Assembly: GCF_950295315.1 (NCBI RefSeq)
Contig: NC_080166.1
Span: 102,040,999-102,104,998, forward strand
DNA: 64,000 bases
Direction: 5' to 3'
DNA from: Erinaceus europaeus
Lineage: Eukaryota > Chordata > Mammalia > Eulipotyphla > Erinaceidae
Part shown: positions 11,861-23,199 of the stretch, in pieces
How positions within the stretch are numbered: position 1 is the first letter of the stretch
Layout: every line of letters starts with the position of its first letter
Program-made: the position numbers and the translations under genes
The notes under the pieces: model-generated
The model's database searches: none
What the model saw: the letters and a program-made list of their open reading frames with translations, nothing else
Told to the model about the DNA's origin: nothing

Positions 11861-12299
11861 CAAAGAAATACTAAGATATAATTTAATAGCCTATGTGACA
11901 CATTAACTATCAGAATTTCATTTCTTATCAATTCATGCCTGTAAGCAACTCCATAAGGCATACTTTATTAATATACAAATGAAAACAATAATACAGTAAT
12001 AATTCAACCTAACAAAATACACCCATGCTGGAAGCAGTAAAAATGCTCCCTTTCCCAAGGAACAAAGACTTCTGAGTCATGTTTACTATTTCCCTTCATA
12101 TCCTTAACACAGTACTATGAGGAAAAATCAATACTGAACTACTACAATATAAGGTCAATGTGTCTTATATAAAATAAAAGGATAAAAGAGGGTACAAATG
12201 CATTTGTGCCAAATGAATATGTGTATCACAAATGTACACATCTAAATACAGTAATTTCTGGAACTAGCCATGTGGGTATAGTTAGTATGACTGCCTTCT
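11861..12299. other. Single-copy DNA, nothing recognised
   Basis: No gene or repeat recognised. Confidence 0.5.
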
Positions 12300-13487
12300 T
12301 TTACTACTCATTCCATAAATCCTTTGCCCTTCACAAGCATCCTAGGTGGTATGCTTATTTATCTGTGATGTGAAACAGACTTTCATTTCTAAAGATTTTG
12401 GGTCATGACTAGTCCTATCTGAATTGGGTTGTAGTTCTCCATTAAAGTTAATCATAGGGGATGATGATAGTAAGTCTAAAGTATCTTCAGTATTATAGGA
12501 CTGGCCTTCCTTATCTACTTGTTTAAAAAATTTCTGATCTCAGATTTCTTGATATTTCTGGTTAATAGAAATTCTATTGATTTTATCTAAAGCCTCCATG
12601 TTTACAAAACATGGTTGATTGTTAACAGGTATCCAGTAAGTAAGGTTTTGGACACTTCTTTTTAGCACAACTCCCTGCCCATTAAGGGAGACATATAAAA
12701 AGTGCCAGAGAGTTATAATGTAAGCCCATTTGTGCCTTGGGATTATATAAAATGCATGTCTGTAGCTCTAACCTCTGACTACTTCCCTGAACAGTTAAGG
12801 GTTTGTACATAATAGACTGAGTTGAGTATTTCTTGAGGCTTCAGAGAATTGCACCTGGCTAATGACATCCAAAGGTATTGTAATCAAAGTTTAACATTTA
12901 ACTTTTTTTTTTCTTTTTGCCTCTAGTTTATCACTGGGGCTCAGTACCTGCACTGCAAATCCACCACTCCCTGCATCCCTGCAGCCACCCCCCCCCCCCG
13001 TTTCATTTTAATTGATGGAAACTGAGGGGAGGAAGGAATTAGAGGGAGAGAAAAAGACACTTGCAGACCTGCTTCATCACTTGTGAGGTGTTCTGCCTGC
13101 AGGTGGGGAGCAGAGGCTCTAAGGAACCTGGATCCTTTAGTAGGTCATTGTGTTTAGTACTATGTTTGCTTAACTGGGTACTGCCACCTGTCCCCCAGGG
13201 TTAACATTATTGTTGTCTCTCCCATACCTTGAAAATAATTTGTACTTTCACAATTGTTCCTAATGTGTTTACCTAAAGGCATCTTTGAGCTTCTTGCTCC
13301 TTTTGATGTGCTTATCAATAAATAGTCTGCATGCAGTTCTGATCACTGCCAAACCTGATATTCTCCCATCTTGGAGGTGGCTAGGTGATGTCCCTCCAGA
13401 CTCTTGAGATAAACTAAGAAGTAACTGAAGTTGTTTTCTCTCAACCTTGAGAACATCAAGGGGTCCTGGTATCTGACCAAGGTTCAC
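12300..13487 (-). pseudogene. Decayed coding-like stretch of unknown origin
   Basis: I do not recognise this. On the minus strand one frame between about 12.75 and 12.36 kb is open for over 100 codons with a single TGA. It has a protein-like mix of residues (for example HKWAYIITLWHF, then YWIPVNNQPC). Upstream, 13487-13269 is open for 72 codons (for example LSQESGGTSPSHLQDG). A family A SINE at 12905-13196 lies between the two. The frame also has stops near 12.76 and 12.79 kb. It could be a decayed retroviral segment or an old processed pseudogene, or chance. There are no splice sites, promoter or start that I would defend. Confidence 0.3.
12905..13196 (-). mobile_element. SINE-A, long-tail
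   Basis: The reverse long-tail module is GCCTCTAGTTTATCACTGGGG followed by GCACTGCAAATCC. Next come the GA-rich body, AGACCTGCTTCATCACTTG, the CTGCAGGTGGGGAGC segment and a diverged head. A run of Cs near 12990 is private to this copy. Confidence 0.85.
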
Positions 13488-14587
13488 CTACTGGCGTATA
13501 AGTTAGATACTTTTATGTGTAGATGTGTGTATTATGCATCATGTGACAAGCATATTTAACATCTAATTCAGTAAGGAATTAACTCAAATTATTTAAATAC
13601 TGTCAATTTTCAAGATGTGTAGGGTAAGCTAACAAACTATGAAAGGCAACATTTACATATTTTAAACCTCTGTGACTTACTTGAATCTTAAATGCAGCAG
13701 TAATTGAATTAGGGTTATGGAAGTAGGAAGTCAGGCATAGGAAATGACAAAAAAGAAACACTATTAATTCAACTATTTATGCATGTCAATAAACACTACT
13801 GTGAGTATATGAGATTGAATATCTTCTATTAATGCAATATACAATACTGAAACTGAGATTTTCAGGGATATATTTAGAGTTAGGACACATTTAGGAAAAT
13901 AATAACTCCAGATGAAAAAAGTTTTCTTGACATTTTGGATATATCACAATGTGTTCTAAATACACAACTAACTTTACTTCCTATTGCTAATTAACTGAAT
14001 ATGATTCATGAAGTGTTTTCTTGGAAAATTTAAGATGCATTTCCTTTTTCCCATGAAAGAAAATAGTATTTGATATGGTTGCTTTGATGCATGTCTCAGA
14101 AAAATGAGTGTTGTTTTAATTAGGTAATTATACATAATTGTAATTATACACATGTAATTGTAATTATACATAATTTGAACTATACATTATGCAATTATGC
14201 ATAATTTTAATTATATATTTGTTACAAAATCTAAGAAGTTAGAGATAAAATTTCCACGAGGTCAACAAGTCAATTCTTTTCTTAGAATTCTGCCTCAGAT
14301 TTTTTTCTTCTCATAAAGGTTATTTTTATTCTTCAGATGAGCTAAACAATGAGACTGATCTGCCATGCTCAATGACTTCTCTTTATATTCACTCATTAGC
14401 TTGGAAATTCTAGTCATCTATGAAAACTTAGTATGCCTCTCAGAGTTTTGTGAGTCATATGTTGATTTTATTAATGCATGAATCCAAATTTCATCTAATT
14501 AATGTTATTTATAGGTTGGGACGTTTTGTACATTGCAACGACCTGGGGGACTTCTTTTCAATCTGGAATTGAAAATCAGAAATGATG
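13488..14587. other. AT-rich single-copy DNA
   Basis: No gene recognised. About 14115-14215 holds repeated TAATTATACATAATT phrases that are partly self-complementary. Confidence 0.5.
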
Positions 14588-14852
14588 GGGGCTGGGCAAT
14601 AGCACAGCAGTTAAGCATACATAGTACAAAGCACAAGGACCTACGCAAGGGTCTAGATTCAAGGCCCTGATTCCCCACCTATACAGGGGTTGCTTCACAA
14701 GCAGTGAAGCAGGTCTGTAGGTGTCATTCTCTCCCTCTCTCTGTCTCCCCTTCTTCTCTTAATTTCTCTGTCTTATCCAATAAAATAGAAAAAACTGACC
14801 TCCAGGAACAGTGAATTCTGGTGTTATCACCAAGCCCAAGAAGTAACCCTAT
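14588..14852 (+). mobile_element. SINE-A, long-tail
   Basis: The head GGGGCTGGGCAATAGCACAG leads to CAAGCAGTGAAGCAGGTC and the CT-rich body. The long-tail module CCTCCAGGAACAGTGAATTC ends in AGTAACCCTATAGG. The A-tail has become the GAAA tract that follows. Confidence 0.88.
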
Positions 14853-14853
14853 A

Positions 14854-14919
<66 letters not shown>

Positions 14920-14946
14920 AGAAAGAAAGGAAAAAAGAAGGAAGGA
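14853..14946. repeat. (GAAA)n microsatellite grown from a SINE tail
   Basis: About 20 GAAA units directly follow the SINE end, with GAAGG variants at the right side. Confidence 0.95.
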
Positions 14947-16047
14947 AATAAATTAAAACTTTATGAGTGATACTGAAGAATTGTGACTTCCAGTACCCTT
15001 GCAATCTAATACTGTTGGCCTTGACTAGCTTGGAACTTGCATTTCTTCAAGACCCAAACTGATGATGCAGCTATTCAAATAATATGTTACATATAAGGAG
15101 GTCAAAATTGATACTAACCTCACAAACACCAAATTGGTAATTTACTTTATATGTTAGCTTTTGACATCCAGCTTAATAGTACAGATGTTTTCCACTTGAA
15201 AATAAACCAAATACTTAAGTTAAAGCTTACCACTAGCAATATTAATTTACATGATCAGCACTTTCTTAGAAAATCACCTTGGGGCTGACTGACCTTAGCA
15301 ATATGCTTGGAGTATTTTTGCACATAGCTACATTATCCCTTTGCGTGACTGCTAAATTAGAAATAGATGCAAATTGTATTCAATGACAGACAAGCTAAGT
15401 ATGTATGTGCATAATATGTGTCTAGATATAAACTTTATAATTTAACTATTTTGTCTTCTATGGATCTGTTTAAATATATATGCATATTCATATACTAATG
15501 AATTGGGTAAATATATGCACACAATTGTATACATTCATTTACTCACCCACCTCAATTACAAAATCACAAATTTTTTTCTTCCGTGTTTATAGTCACCGCA
15601 TTTTGTTCAAACCTAACTTCATCGTCTGTCCCCAATCCCTGTTTCTAGCTCTCAGTGGTGTTTTGAATATCTGGATCCAGATCAAGTTGTCTATATGAGA
15701 TCTAGGTTATCTCCTGTTTGTGATTTTACATATTGGCCAGTATGCTTTTAACACTATATTATAATATTGTGTGCCACAACATATACTCAGTGTCTGCAAT
15801 ATATTACATACCTAGCAAGTATTTTTCAACTATCCAGATAATGATAGAGGAATAGGATAAAATAGTTGAAACTTAATCCTGACTGCAGTTTACTCTTTGA
15901 ACACTGATAATAATTTGAATCCAAGAAACATTATTAACATTATTATTACTAAAATTTTAGTTCACAATCTCTTCTTTACATATATGAATGGATGTCTTCT
16001 GACACTCATGGGTTCAAGTATGCAAATTCAAATAGCTTATCTCTCTT
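14947..16047. other. AT-rich single-copy DNA
   Basis: No gene or clear repeat. The open frames at 15480 and 15897 are short and unconvincing. Confidence 0.5.
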
Positions 16048-16250
16048 TTTATTTTCTTTCATTTATTTTTGATAAGACAGAGAGAAATTGAAAGGGCAGA
16101 GATAACAGGGAGAGAGAAAGAATTCAACCTGCAGCACCACTTTACACTGAGGAAGCTTCTCCACTGTAGGTAGTGAGCAGGTATTTGAAACCTGGGTCTT
16201 TGTGCATGGTAACCTGTGCATTCAACTATGTGCACTGCTGCCCAGGTCTC
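16048..16250 (-). mobile_element. Diverged SINE (family B-like)
   Basis: GACAGAGAGAAATTGAAAGG, then CCTGCAGCACCACTTTACAC, GAAACCTGGGTCTTTGTGC and a reverse head ending GCCCAGG follow the reverse order of a tRNA-like SINE. Divergence is higher than in family A copies. Confidence 0.75.
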
Positions 16251-16797
16251 TCAAATAGTCTATTTCATACACATTATTATAATAATATATTAATGGTTAT
16301 CAAATTTATATATTTCAGACTCATTTCCTTGGTGTCACTTTTATCTTTGTCAATGCCTACTGGGTTCTTCCTATTGGACACTTTATTGGCCTATTGAACA
16401 CTTTATTGGCCTATTGAACTCATTTTGTCTGAAACATAAATCACCACTGTTTTTCACTTGGGCCTAATATATTTTCTATCTTATTTAATAACACTTTCAC
16501 TCATCCAGTTACCCAAGGCAATTTCTTGGGAATCATTTTATATTTGTCTCTCCCCTCTCAAACATAAGTCTCTTGTCTCTGATTCATTTCAGTTGAACAG
16601 AAACTGTCTTATGGCCATACACTCTGTAGTACAAATGATGATAATAACATTCTGCTGGTTGTTGCCCTACAATCTGTTCACTGCCCTGTCAGTCCTCCAC
16701 AATTCTGCCATGCCTTTTTACTGAATATAAAGCTGATTCTGTCACTGTCCTACTTAAATTGCTGCTTTTCTATTTCCTAAAGGCAATCATGTGAATG
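16251..16797. other. Single-copy DNA with a 20-bp tandem repeat
   Basis: No gene recognised. The frame at 16458-16724 is open but has no recognisable domain. A 2.5-copy tandem of 20 bp lies at 16371-16420. Confidence 0.5.
16371..16420. repeat. 20-bp tandem repeat, 2.5 copies
   Basis: The unit CTATTGAACACTTTATTGGC starts at 16371 (with one G/A difference) and again at 16391, then runs partially from 16411. Confidence 0.93.
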
Positions 16798-17087
16798 GGG
16801 AGTCAGGCGGTATTGCAGCAGGTTAAGTGCATGTGGCACTAAGTGTAAGGACCATCTTAAGTATCCTGGTTCGAGTTCCTGGCTCCCCAGCTGCAGGGGA
16901 GTCACTTCACAGGTGGTGACGCAGGTCTGTATGTGTCTTTCTCTCCCCCTCTCTGTCTTCCTCTCCTCTCTCCATTTCTCTTTGTCCTGTCCAACAACAA
17001 TGACATCAATAACAACAACAACAATAATTATAATAATAATAAAGCAAGGGAAACTAAAGGGAATAAATAAATAGTTTTTAAAATTTT
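16798..17087 (+). mobile_element. SINE-A, short-tail
   Basis: The head GGGAGTCAGGCGGTATTGCAG is followed by GGTTCGAGTTCC (B-box), a complete body and the tail AAAGGGAATAAATAAATAG. An 11-bp target duplication, TCATGTGAATG, lies at 16787-16797 and 17103-17113. Confidence 0.94.
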
Positions 17088-17935
17088 AAAAATGAAAGAA
17101 ATTCATGTGAATGTCCCATAGCTCAGTGCTGATTTGCATGTTCTATCTAATGGTAACACCACAAAAAAGAGTCCTACTTCTTCTAAACTGTGTGCATTAT
17201 CCTAGCTGAGAAATATTTATCAGACTTTCTGACTTTTCACAGCTTTTTCTTTCAGCCTGACATAGTCAGTTCTTTCATGTGTTCATCTCTCATGTGAACA
17301 AATTATCAACAGACATGAGAGGCGACATAATGTCTAGAGAGAGCAATGGACTTTTGTAAGTATGAATTCCCTAGCTTGATCCTTGACAGTGAGTATTGCA
17401 GAGTGGTTTTTGCTTCTGACTTTTTTTTTCTCATTCTCCTGACATCACTTATTTATAAATAAATAATTCTTTAAAACAATGATTGTGATGTAAAGCATTA
17501 AACCCCTCAATAAAAAAAAAAGTTACCAAGGGGCTTTTATCTCTTACCCTGTATAAGTGACTATGGCCATTATTATAATCCAATAATATCTTTTTCTCAT
17601 AAATAGACATAATTCTGTCATGGACAAAAACTTACTTTGTACTTATCTGTAAGACTTTTGTCCCATCTTTCTGTAAGTACTTGGAAAGTAGAGATATACC
17701 CTTTACTGGACAATGTATTTGATGCTCACCTAAAGCAGATAAATAATATTCATATAAACTAATACTATTCAGATAAACTAATAACTAATATATTAGCTTA
17801 TATGAATAGTATATATCAAAAAGTGAGATTATAAAATATCTCTTGGATATTAAACTGGGAGGTAGTTTAACCAGTCCAGCTATCAATAATTTTATTATTT
17901 TGACATGTTACCAAGATTTGGCATTTCTAATTATT
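17088..17935. other. Single-copy DNA with a weak SINE trace
   Basis: Around 17315-17475, AATGTCTAGAGAGAGCAATGG with CCCTAGCTTGATCCTTGAC and an AATAAATAA end may be an old family D copy (weak). Near 17745-17815 ATTCATATAA and TTATATGAAT form a short inverted repeat. I see nothing else. Confidence 0.4.
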
Positions 17936-18290
17936 ACTTGTTTTTAATATTTTTATTGAGGAGGATTATAGTTTACAGTTCAATATTTGACACATGGGTA
18001 CAATTTCATTATACACTGGAATCACAAAGGTCTCTTCCACCTGTCCCTCATACTCTTTCCCAGAGTTTTTTGCTTTGATGCAATATATCATGCCCAGCCC
18101 ATGTCTCACTTCTTGTTCTCCCTCCCTGTTGCTATTTATTAACTTCCTCTAATAAGTAAAATCAGTTAGTATTTATCTTTCTTTTTTTCTTTTTTTTTTT
18201 TTGGCTTATCTTACTTAACATGATGCCTTCAAATTCCATCCAAGATGATGCAAAAGAGCCCTGACACTTGTAGTTGCATGTTAACCAAAG
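17936..18290 (-). mobile_element. L1 3' end, 5'-truncated
   Basis: TTTTTATTGAGGAGGATTAT, TAGTTTACAGTTCAATATTTG and TTCAAATTCCATCCAAGATG are the reverse of an L1 3' UTR and the end of ORF2 as seen across placental mammals. It is not intact and has no coding capacity. A T-run at about 18181-18202 interrupts it. Confidence 0.75.
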
Positions 18291-18380
18291 GATCCATGCT
18301 CATTGGAAAAGTGAGTTCCAATAGATAACTACATTGCCATATAGGACAGTATATAAGCCTCAGTTTATAGTGTCATCAAA

Positions 18381-18393
18381 GTTCGGGGCGCCA
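18381..18393 (-). other. Retroviral primer-binding site next to LTR
   Basis: In reverse complement it reads TGGCGCCCCGAAC, three bases after the LTR's CA end. The TGGCGCC start is the pattern expected for priming by a lysine tRNA, known for betaretrovirus-like and lentivirus-like elements. The 9th-10th bases differ slightly from the usual form. Confidence 0.7.
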
Positions 18394-18396
18394 GTA

Positions 18397-18742
18397 TGCC
18401 GGGCTATCTTGGCGGGCGGGAGACTGAGACTAGGGACACAAGGCTGAGCAGAGAAGCAGTATTTCTTTATTCACGAGCAAAGTCTTCAAAAAACTAATCT
18501 AATCTAATCACCACACAAATCTGTCCTGCCTCTTTCCTGTGGCAGCGTGAGGACCTCAGGAAGTATCCAGGATGGGGGCGGGGAGAAGCAAGAATCCTGA
18601 AAAGGCCAGGGCTAAACCAAATCTCCAGGAGGAAGGGGGAGTGAGACCAAACCAATGTAACAGAATGATCATGTAAATAGACCACAATGTCAAACAATGT
18701 AACAGAAGGGATCCCAGAAGCAGAACTAGAAACATACCAACA
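18397..18742 (-). mobile_element. ERV LTR (class II-like) with leader stub
   Basis: On the minus strand it starts TGTTGGTATG at 18742 and ends CCCGGCA at 18397, so it has TG...CA ends. It carries GAATAAAG (poly-A signal, about 18470 in reverse) and is CpG-rich near its end. The primer-binding site follows at once, so this is the 5' LTR of a provirus whose interior is missing: sequence past about 18380 does not look viral. It shares a 21-bp segment around TGTGGTCTATTTACAT with the LTR at 6762-7132. No coding region remains. Confidence 0.7.
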
Positions 18743-18824
18743 TCATAGCAGAATTATTAAGGTCATAGACTGGATGAATATACGGAAACAAAGTTGTGAT
18801 TCAAAGGCTAATACTTGAATTCTT

Positions 18825-19171
18825 TTTTTTTTTTTTTTTTGGCCTCCAGGGTTATTGCTTGGGGCTTGGTGCCTGCACAACAAATCCACTGCTCTTGGAG
18901 GCTATTTTCACATTTTGTTGCCCTTGTTATCCTTGTTGTTGTCATTATTATTGTTGTCACTACTGCTGTTTTGTTGGGTAGGACAGAGAGAAATTGAGAA
19001 AGAGGAGGAGAGACAGAAAGGGGGAGAGATAGACAACTACAGAGCTGTTTCATTGTGTGTGAAGTGACCCCCCCTGCAGGTGGGGAGCTGGAGGTCCAAC
19101 AGGTATCCTTACTCTGGTCCTTGTGCTTTGTACCATGTGCGCTTAACCCACTATACTACCGTCCGACCCCC
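18825..19171 (-). mobile_element. SINE-A, long-tail
   Basis: Poly-T, then GCCTCCAGGGTTATTGCTTGG through CTCTTGGAGGC (hairpin module), the GTT-rich spacer, the body, and a head ending CCGTCCGACCCC in reverse. TTGAATTCTT occurs on both sides (18815-18824 and 19178-19187), but the match next to the 5' end is imperfect. Confidence 0.93.
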
Positions 19172-19187
19172 TATTCTTTGAATTCTT

Positions 19188-20451
19188 TTTTTTTTTTAAT
19201 TTTTTATTTAAGAAAGGATTAGTGAACAAAAACATAAGGTAGAAGGGGTACAACTCCACACAATTCCCACCACCCAATCCCCATAATCCCCCCCCTCCCA
19301 TGGTAGCTTTCCCATTCTCTAGCCCTCTGGGAGCATGGACCCAGGGTCATTATGGGTTGCAGAAGGTAGAAGGTCTGGCTTCTGTAATTGCTTCCCCGCT
19401 GAACATGGGCATTGACTGGTCAGTCCATACTCCCAGTCTGCCTCTCTCTTTCCCTAGTAGGGTGGGTCTCTGGGGAAGCAGAGCTCCAGGACACATTGGT
19501 GGGGTCTTCAATCCAGGGAAGCCTGGCCAGCATCCTGATGGCATCTGGAACCTGGTGACTGAAAAGAGAGTTAACATACAAAGCCAAACAAATTGTTGAG
19601 CAATCATGGACCCAAAGCTTGGAATAGTGGAGAGGAAGTGTTAGGGAGGTACTCACTGCAAACTCTAGTGTACTTCTGCTTTCAGGTATATATTTTGCAG
19701 TAGTTTATGGATACGTGTGAACATAAGCTCTCTCTCACAGAAACTGGTGTATATCTAGATTATGGGACTTTGTTAGAAAGTGAACTACCTGAGATGAAAT
19801 TAGAGTGTACTATAAAAGGAAAGGTCTCTCCCGAGTAATGAAGTTGAAGGGTTGTCATTCCACACGTGAAGTCTCTGGATACAGTCTGAGGTGAAGCATA
19901 TTGAGGTGGCAATCGTTGCTTTGGTTAGGTTGTGATCGGCGGATGCAATATTATTTGGTTCGGATTGGGAGATGCATACAGGAAAGTGGGCCCTATCCAA
20001 GGGTTCCAGGACTGGGGGAAGTAGGGGCTCTATAGTAAAGATGTGAGGTTCCTGCTGTCTTAGGGTTCAAAAAGACAATCGATAGTTAATATTATCATCA
20101 CTTTAGACATGTAGCTTCCTGGGCCAGTGGGGGGTGGGAGTGGACTGGAGGGATGGGTCACAGCCCTTTGGTGGTGGGAATGGTGTTTATGTACACTCCT
20201 AGCAAAATGTAGACATATAAATCAGTAGTTAATTAATATGAGAGGGGGAAATCAATTGTATGTCTCAAAGTTTCTCAAAAGACAAACTGAATCTTTTTAA
20301 TATATAGGCTGTGTATTTGATATGCAGACTCTCTCAAAAGCCTAGACCAAGTAGATTAGAAGCATCCAATAGCACAGCTATATACAAGATACTGGGTACT
20401 GTACAGCAAACCATAACAAAGGGACTTTTCAAAGTTAACCCAATTAACAAA
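19188..20451 (-). mobile_element. Young L1 3' end with 5' inversion (twin priming)
   Basis: From 19188 to about 20101 the L1 3' UTR runs on the minus strand, starting at its A-tail in reverse. From about 20104 to 20451 the next 5' part (TAGACATGTAGCTTCCTGGG onward) runs on the plus strand. An intact order of the same sequence is seen at 31053-32318. The 16-bp duplication TATTCTTTGAATTCTT at 19172-19187 and 20452-20467 encloses both parts, so they entered as one event. Three bases or so are lost at the inner breakpoint. It has no coding capacity. Confidence 0.92.
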
Positions 20452-20467
20452 TATTCTTTGAATTCTT

Positions 20468-20693
20468 ATGGCAAAACTTGATTTCCTGCTGTTTTCAAAT
20501 TATTTGTTTGTTTGTCTGTTTGGTTTTATTTATTTATGATACATTAGCAACAAAATACATCAAGTTCTCATTGTTATACACCATATTAGTATAAAATGGC
20601 TCCATTTGGGAAGGTATATTCATTTAAATCCACCTATTGATGAAGTTTTATGAAGCAAGCAAGTATTCTGGCCATGTTATAATAGTTAAGAAT
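20468..20693. other. AT-rich single-copy DNA
   Basis: Nothing recognised, apart from a short TTTG/TTTA run near 20500-20535. Confidence 0.5.
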
Positions 20694-20707
20694 ATATTGG
20701 TCACAGA

Positions 20708-20864
20708 GAGTCAGGCAGTGAAGCAGGTCTGCAGGTGTCTGTCTTTCTTTCCTCCCCTCTGTCTTCCCCTCCTCTCTCCATTTCTCTCTACCCTATCCAA
20801 CAGTGACATCAACAACAACAAGGACAAGGAAAGGAATAAATAAATAAATATTTTTAAAAAGAAC
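20708..20864 (+). mobile_element. SINE-A with head-to-body internal deletion
   Basis: It starts GAGTCAGGCAGTGAAGCAGG, which joins the first bases of the head directly to the second arm of the internal hairpin. The A- and B-box region is gone. The rest of the body and the tail GGAATAAATAAATAAATA are intact. A 14-bp target duplication, ATATTGGTCACAGA, lies at 20694-20707 and 20865-20878. Confidence 0.94.
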
Positions 20865-20878
20865 ATATTGGTCACAGA

Positions 20879-21296
20879 ATTATAGCACTCCAACCTGTAC
20901 TTTACCTCATTTTCAATAATATTTTAATACCTATTATAAAATCCCAAAGTTTCTCACAATTAGAATTTAAAAAAGGTTCAATATTTGTTGTGGCAAAGAA
21001 CCCTACTGCTGCAAATAATAAATCTTGATGGAAAAAAGCAATTCCAAAATTAATTATGTCAAAGTAATTTTGTTTCATAATTTGGTGTATATAATATTCA
21101 GAATGAAATACATTGATAATATTTAATAAATATAAAACCCACCTCATAACAAATTTTAGACAACAAAATTAATGAGCAAACACTATATATAACACTCAAA
21201 CTTAATAAATTTAAATACTTACAATGTATTTCTATCATTCTCAATTTGACTGTTGATATTATCAAGCTTGTCCTACCTATTATTTAACAATAACTC
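20879..21296. other. AT-rich single-copy DNA
   Basis: The open minus-strand frame at 20902-21147 is in plain AT-rich sequence and shows no domain. Confidence 0.5.
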
Positions 21297-21510
21297 TGGG
21301 GAAGGACAGTGTTGCACCCAGTAGAGCATATGCATTACTAAGTGTAAAAACCTGGGCTCAAGTCTCTGGTCCCCACCTACAAGGGAGAATGTTCACAAGT
21401 GGTGTTTCTCTATTCTATATTTCTTTATAAAATAAAATAAAAAAACCACAAATAACCACCAGGAATAGTGGCTTCTTCTTGTAGTCATCAATCATCAGTG
21501 ATAATACAGT
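21297..21510 (+). mobile_element. Diverged SINE, long-tail type
   Basis: GGGGAAGGACAGTGTTGCAC starts a tRNA-like head, then CTGGTCCCCACCTACAAGG, a shortened body, and CCACCAGGAATAGTGGCTTC as a worn long-tail module. Confidence 0.7.
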
Positions 21511-22614
21511 GGTAGTAATACTACTTAGTATAATAATAGTAAATAACTAAAGTTCCAAGAAACACATCCTTGGAATAAAACTGATATTGATATTTCTGTT
21601 TTGAAAAGACAAATTGAGATGTGGATTATGATTAAAAAAATGGACAGAATAACAAAATATATTTAAGGCAAGTATTATATTTCTCTAATATTTAATAATC
21701 TGTTAGTTTTAATCTTGTGGAATAAATTTTAAAAAATAATAGTTGTTTATTTTTTTCAATTGACAGATATTTGATGTAGCAAACAAGATTCTCAGAATTA
21801 CCATCTACAGTTTTCTTTCTCAGAAAAATCCCTAGACTGATTATTAGAAAGCAGTAGAAGAAAACCAATTCATAGCTGTTACAGAACAACCCAAGACAGA
21901 CTGTAAATGGATCAATGAGGTGTCACACTCACCCAGATCACAGCTTGTCAAAAGGTCCTCACAAACTAGTAATGAAAGCCAACCTCTGTCAGCAGTAGTC
22001 ATGGAGTTGTTATACACATTTAACAGAGCAATTCTGAGATCAAGATGTGCACAGACTCCTACTTGAAATGGTTCCAATGAACTCACCTCTCTCAGGCAAG
22101 GCTATAATATAATTATGAAAGTTTCTCTCATATGTTTGTCTTTATTCCCTAGGTATCTATAATATAATGTGACTGTCCCAAATTAATTCTTAATTCTCAT
22201 GAGCCTCAGAGACTCCAAACATTATGGATAAGAACAACAAAGAGGAACTTGGAAAGATTATCAGTATATTCCATTATTATATACCAACATCCCATTCTTT
22301 GTGCCTTTTTCTAAGTCTTCAAGTTGAAGTTTCCTATTTATCTGTCCAAAATATAAATAGGGGATTGGATGATGTCTAAGATGTAGAGCAAGTTTTGCTC
22401 ATATGATGCCCTAAATGTAATCTTCATAAAAAAATACTCTGATCTTGTTTTTTTTGGTAAGTATGTCTATCCAAAATTAAAAAAAAATAATAATAATTAC
22501 AACTAATAATAATAAACATTACTTCTTCCTGGGTGGTTAAAGGAATATGCTTATTTTCTGACTGACTGTGAGGCTAGATCCTCACTCTTGCATGATTTCA
22601 TAGCTCTCAGAAAA
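21511..22614. other. AT-rich single-copy DNA
   Basis: A minus-strand open frame of 80 codons (21844-22086) has a fairly protein-like composition but I recognise no family, and no splice context supports it. An A-rich AAT run lies near 22478-22515. Confidence 0.4.
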
Positions 22615-22627
22615 TATTTTTATCCAC

Positions 22628-22662
<35 letters not shown>

Positions 22663-22790
22663 TGCTCAGCACTGAAGCTTGCTCTAGTGCACAGACCATT
22701 CTATGTACGCAGTCAGTGGCAGGAATAAATCCTGGGAAGTAAACAGGGCAAGGCACATGAACTAATTGCTATGCTGTCATCAGCCCAAAT
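22615..22790 (-). mobile_element. Diverged SINE with (GA)n
   Basis: GATGCTCAGCACTGAAGCTTG, then AATAAATCCTGGGAAGTAAAC and GAACTAATTGCTATGCTGTC, fit the reverse of an old tRNA-like SINE. About 14 GA units (22630-22658) sit in its GA-rich body. Confidence 0.55.
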
Positions 22791-23199
22791 GTTTTAAATT
22801 TAGAGTCTAGCCTACTGTCAAATTTTAGAATATCAATTCTTCAATTTCTCAAGGCTAAGGTATTTAATAAGAACTGGTAATTTTTCTTTGGTAAAATGAA
22901 ATTTACTTCAGTTAATGCAACAAGAAGATAATGTGAATTATTTTATTGGAATAAATAAAATAAAATTTGGATTAGTGATTTAAATATATGTTAAAGCAGA
23001 GAAATGGATTGAGATATTTGGCAAGATATACATACATACATGTATGTATGTATATAATATATATATGTAATATATATACAAAATGTACTAATTTAATTTT
23101 GCAAATGGTAGCCACACATATGCATTACAGATTCCTGTGATGCACAGGAATGGTTCTGATTACAAGCACTCCACTGAGGTGCAGAAATGCAATTAACTT
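22791..23199. other. Single-copy DNA with AT/GT simple repeat
   Basis: No gene recognised. ATACATACATGTATGTATGT and TATA runs occupy about 23022-23082. Confidence 0.55.

Noticed and set aside
21844..22086. 80-codon minus-strand frame of protein-like composition
   Set aside because: No domain, no second exon, splice sites or start context, and no similar copy in the window; I could not tell it from chance.
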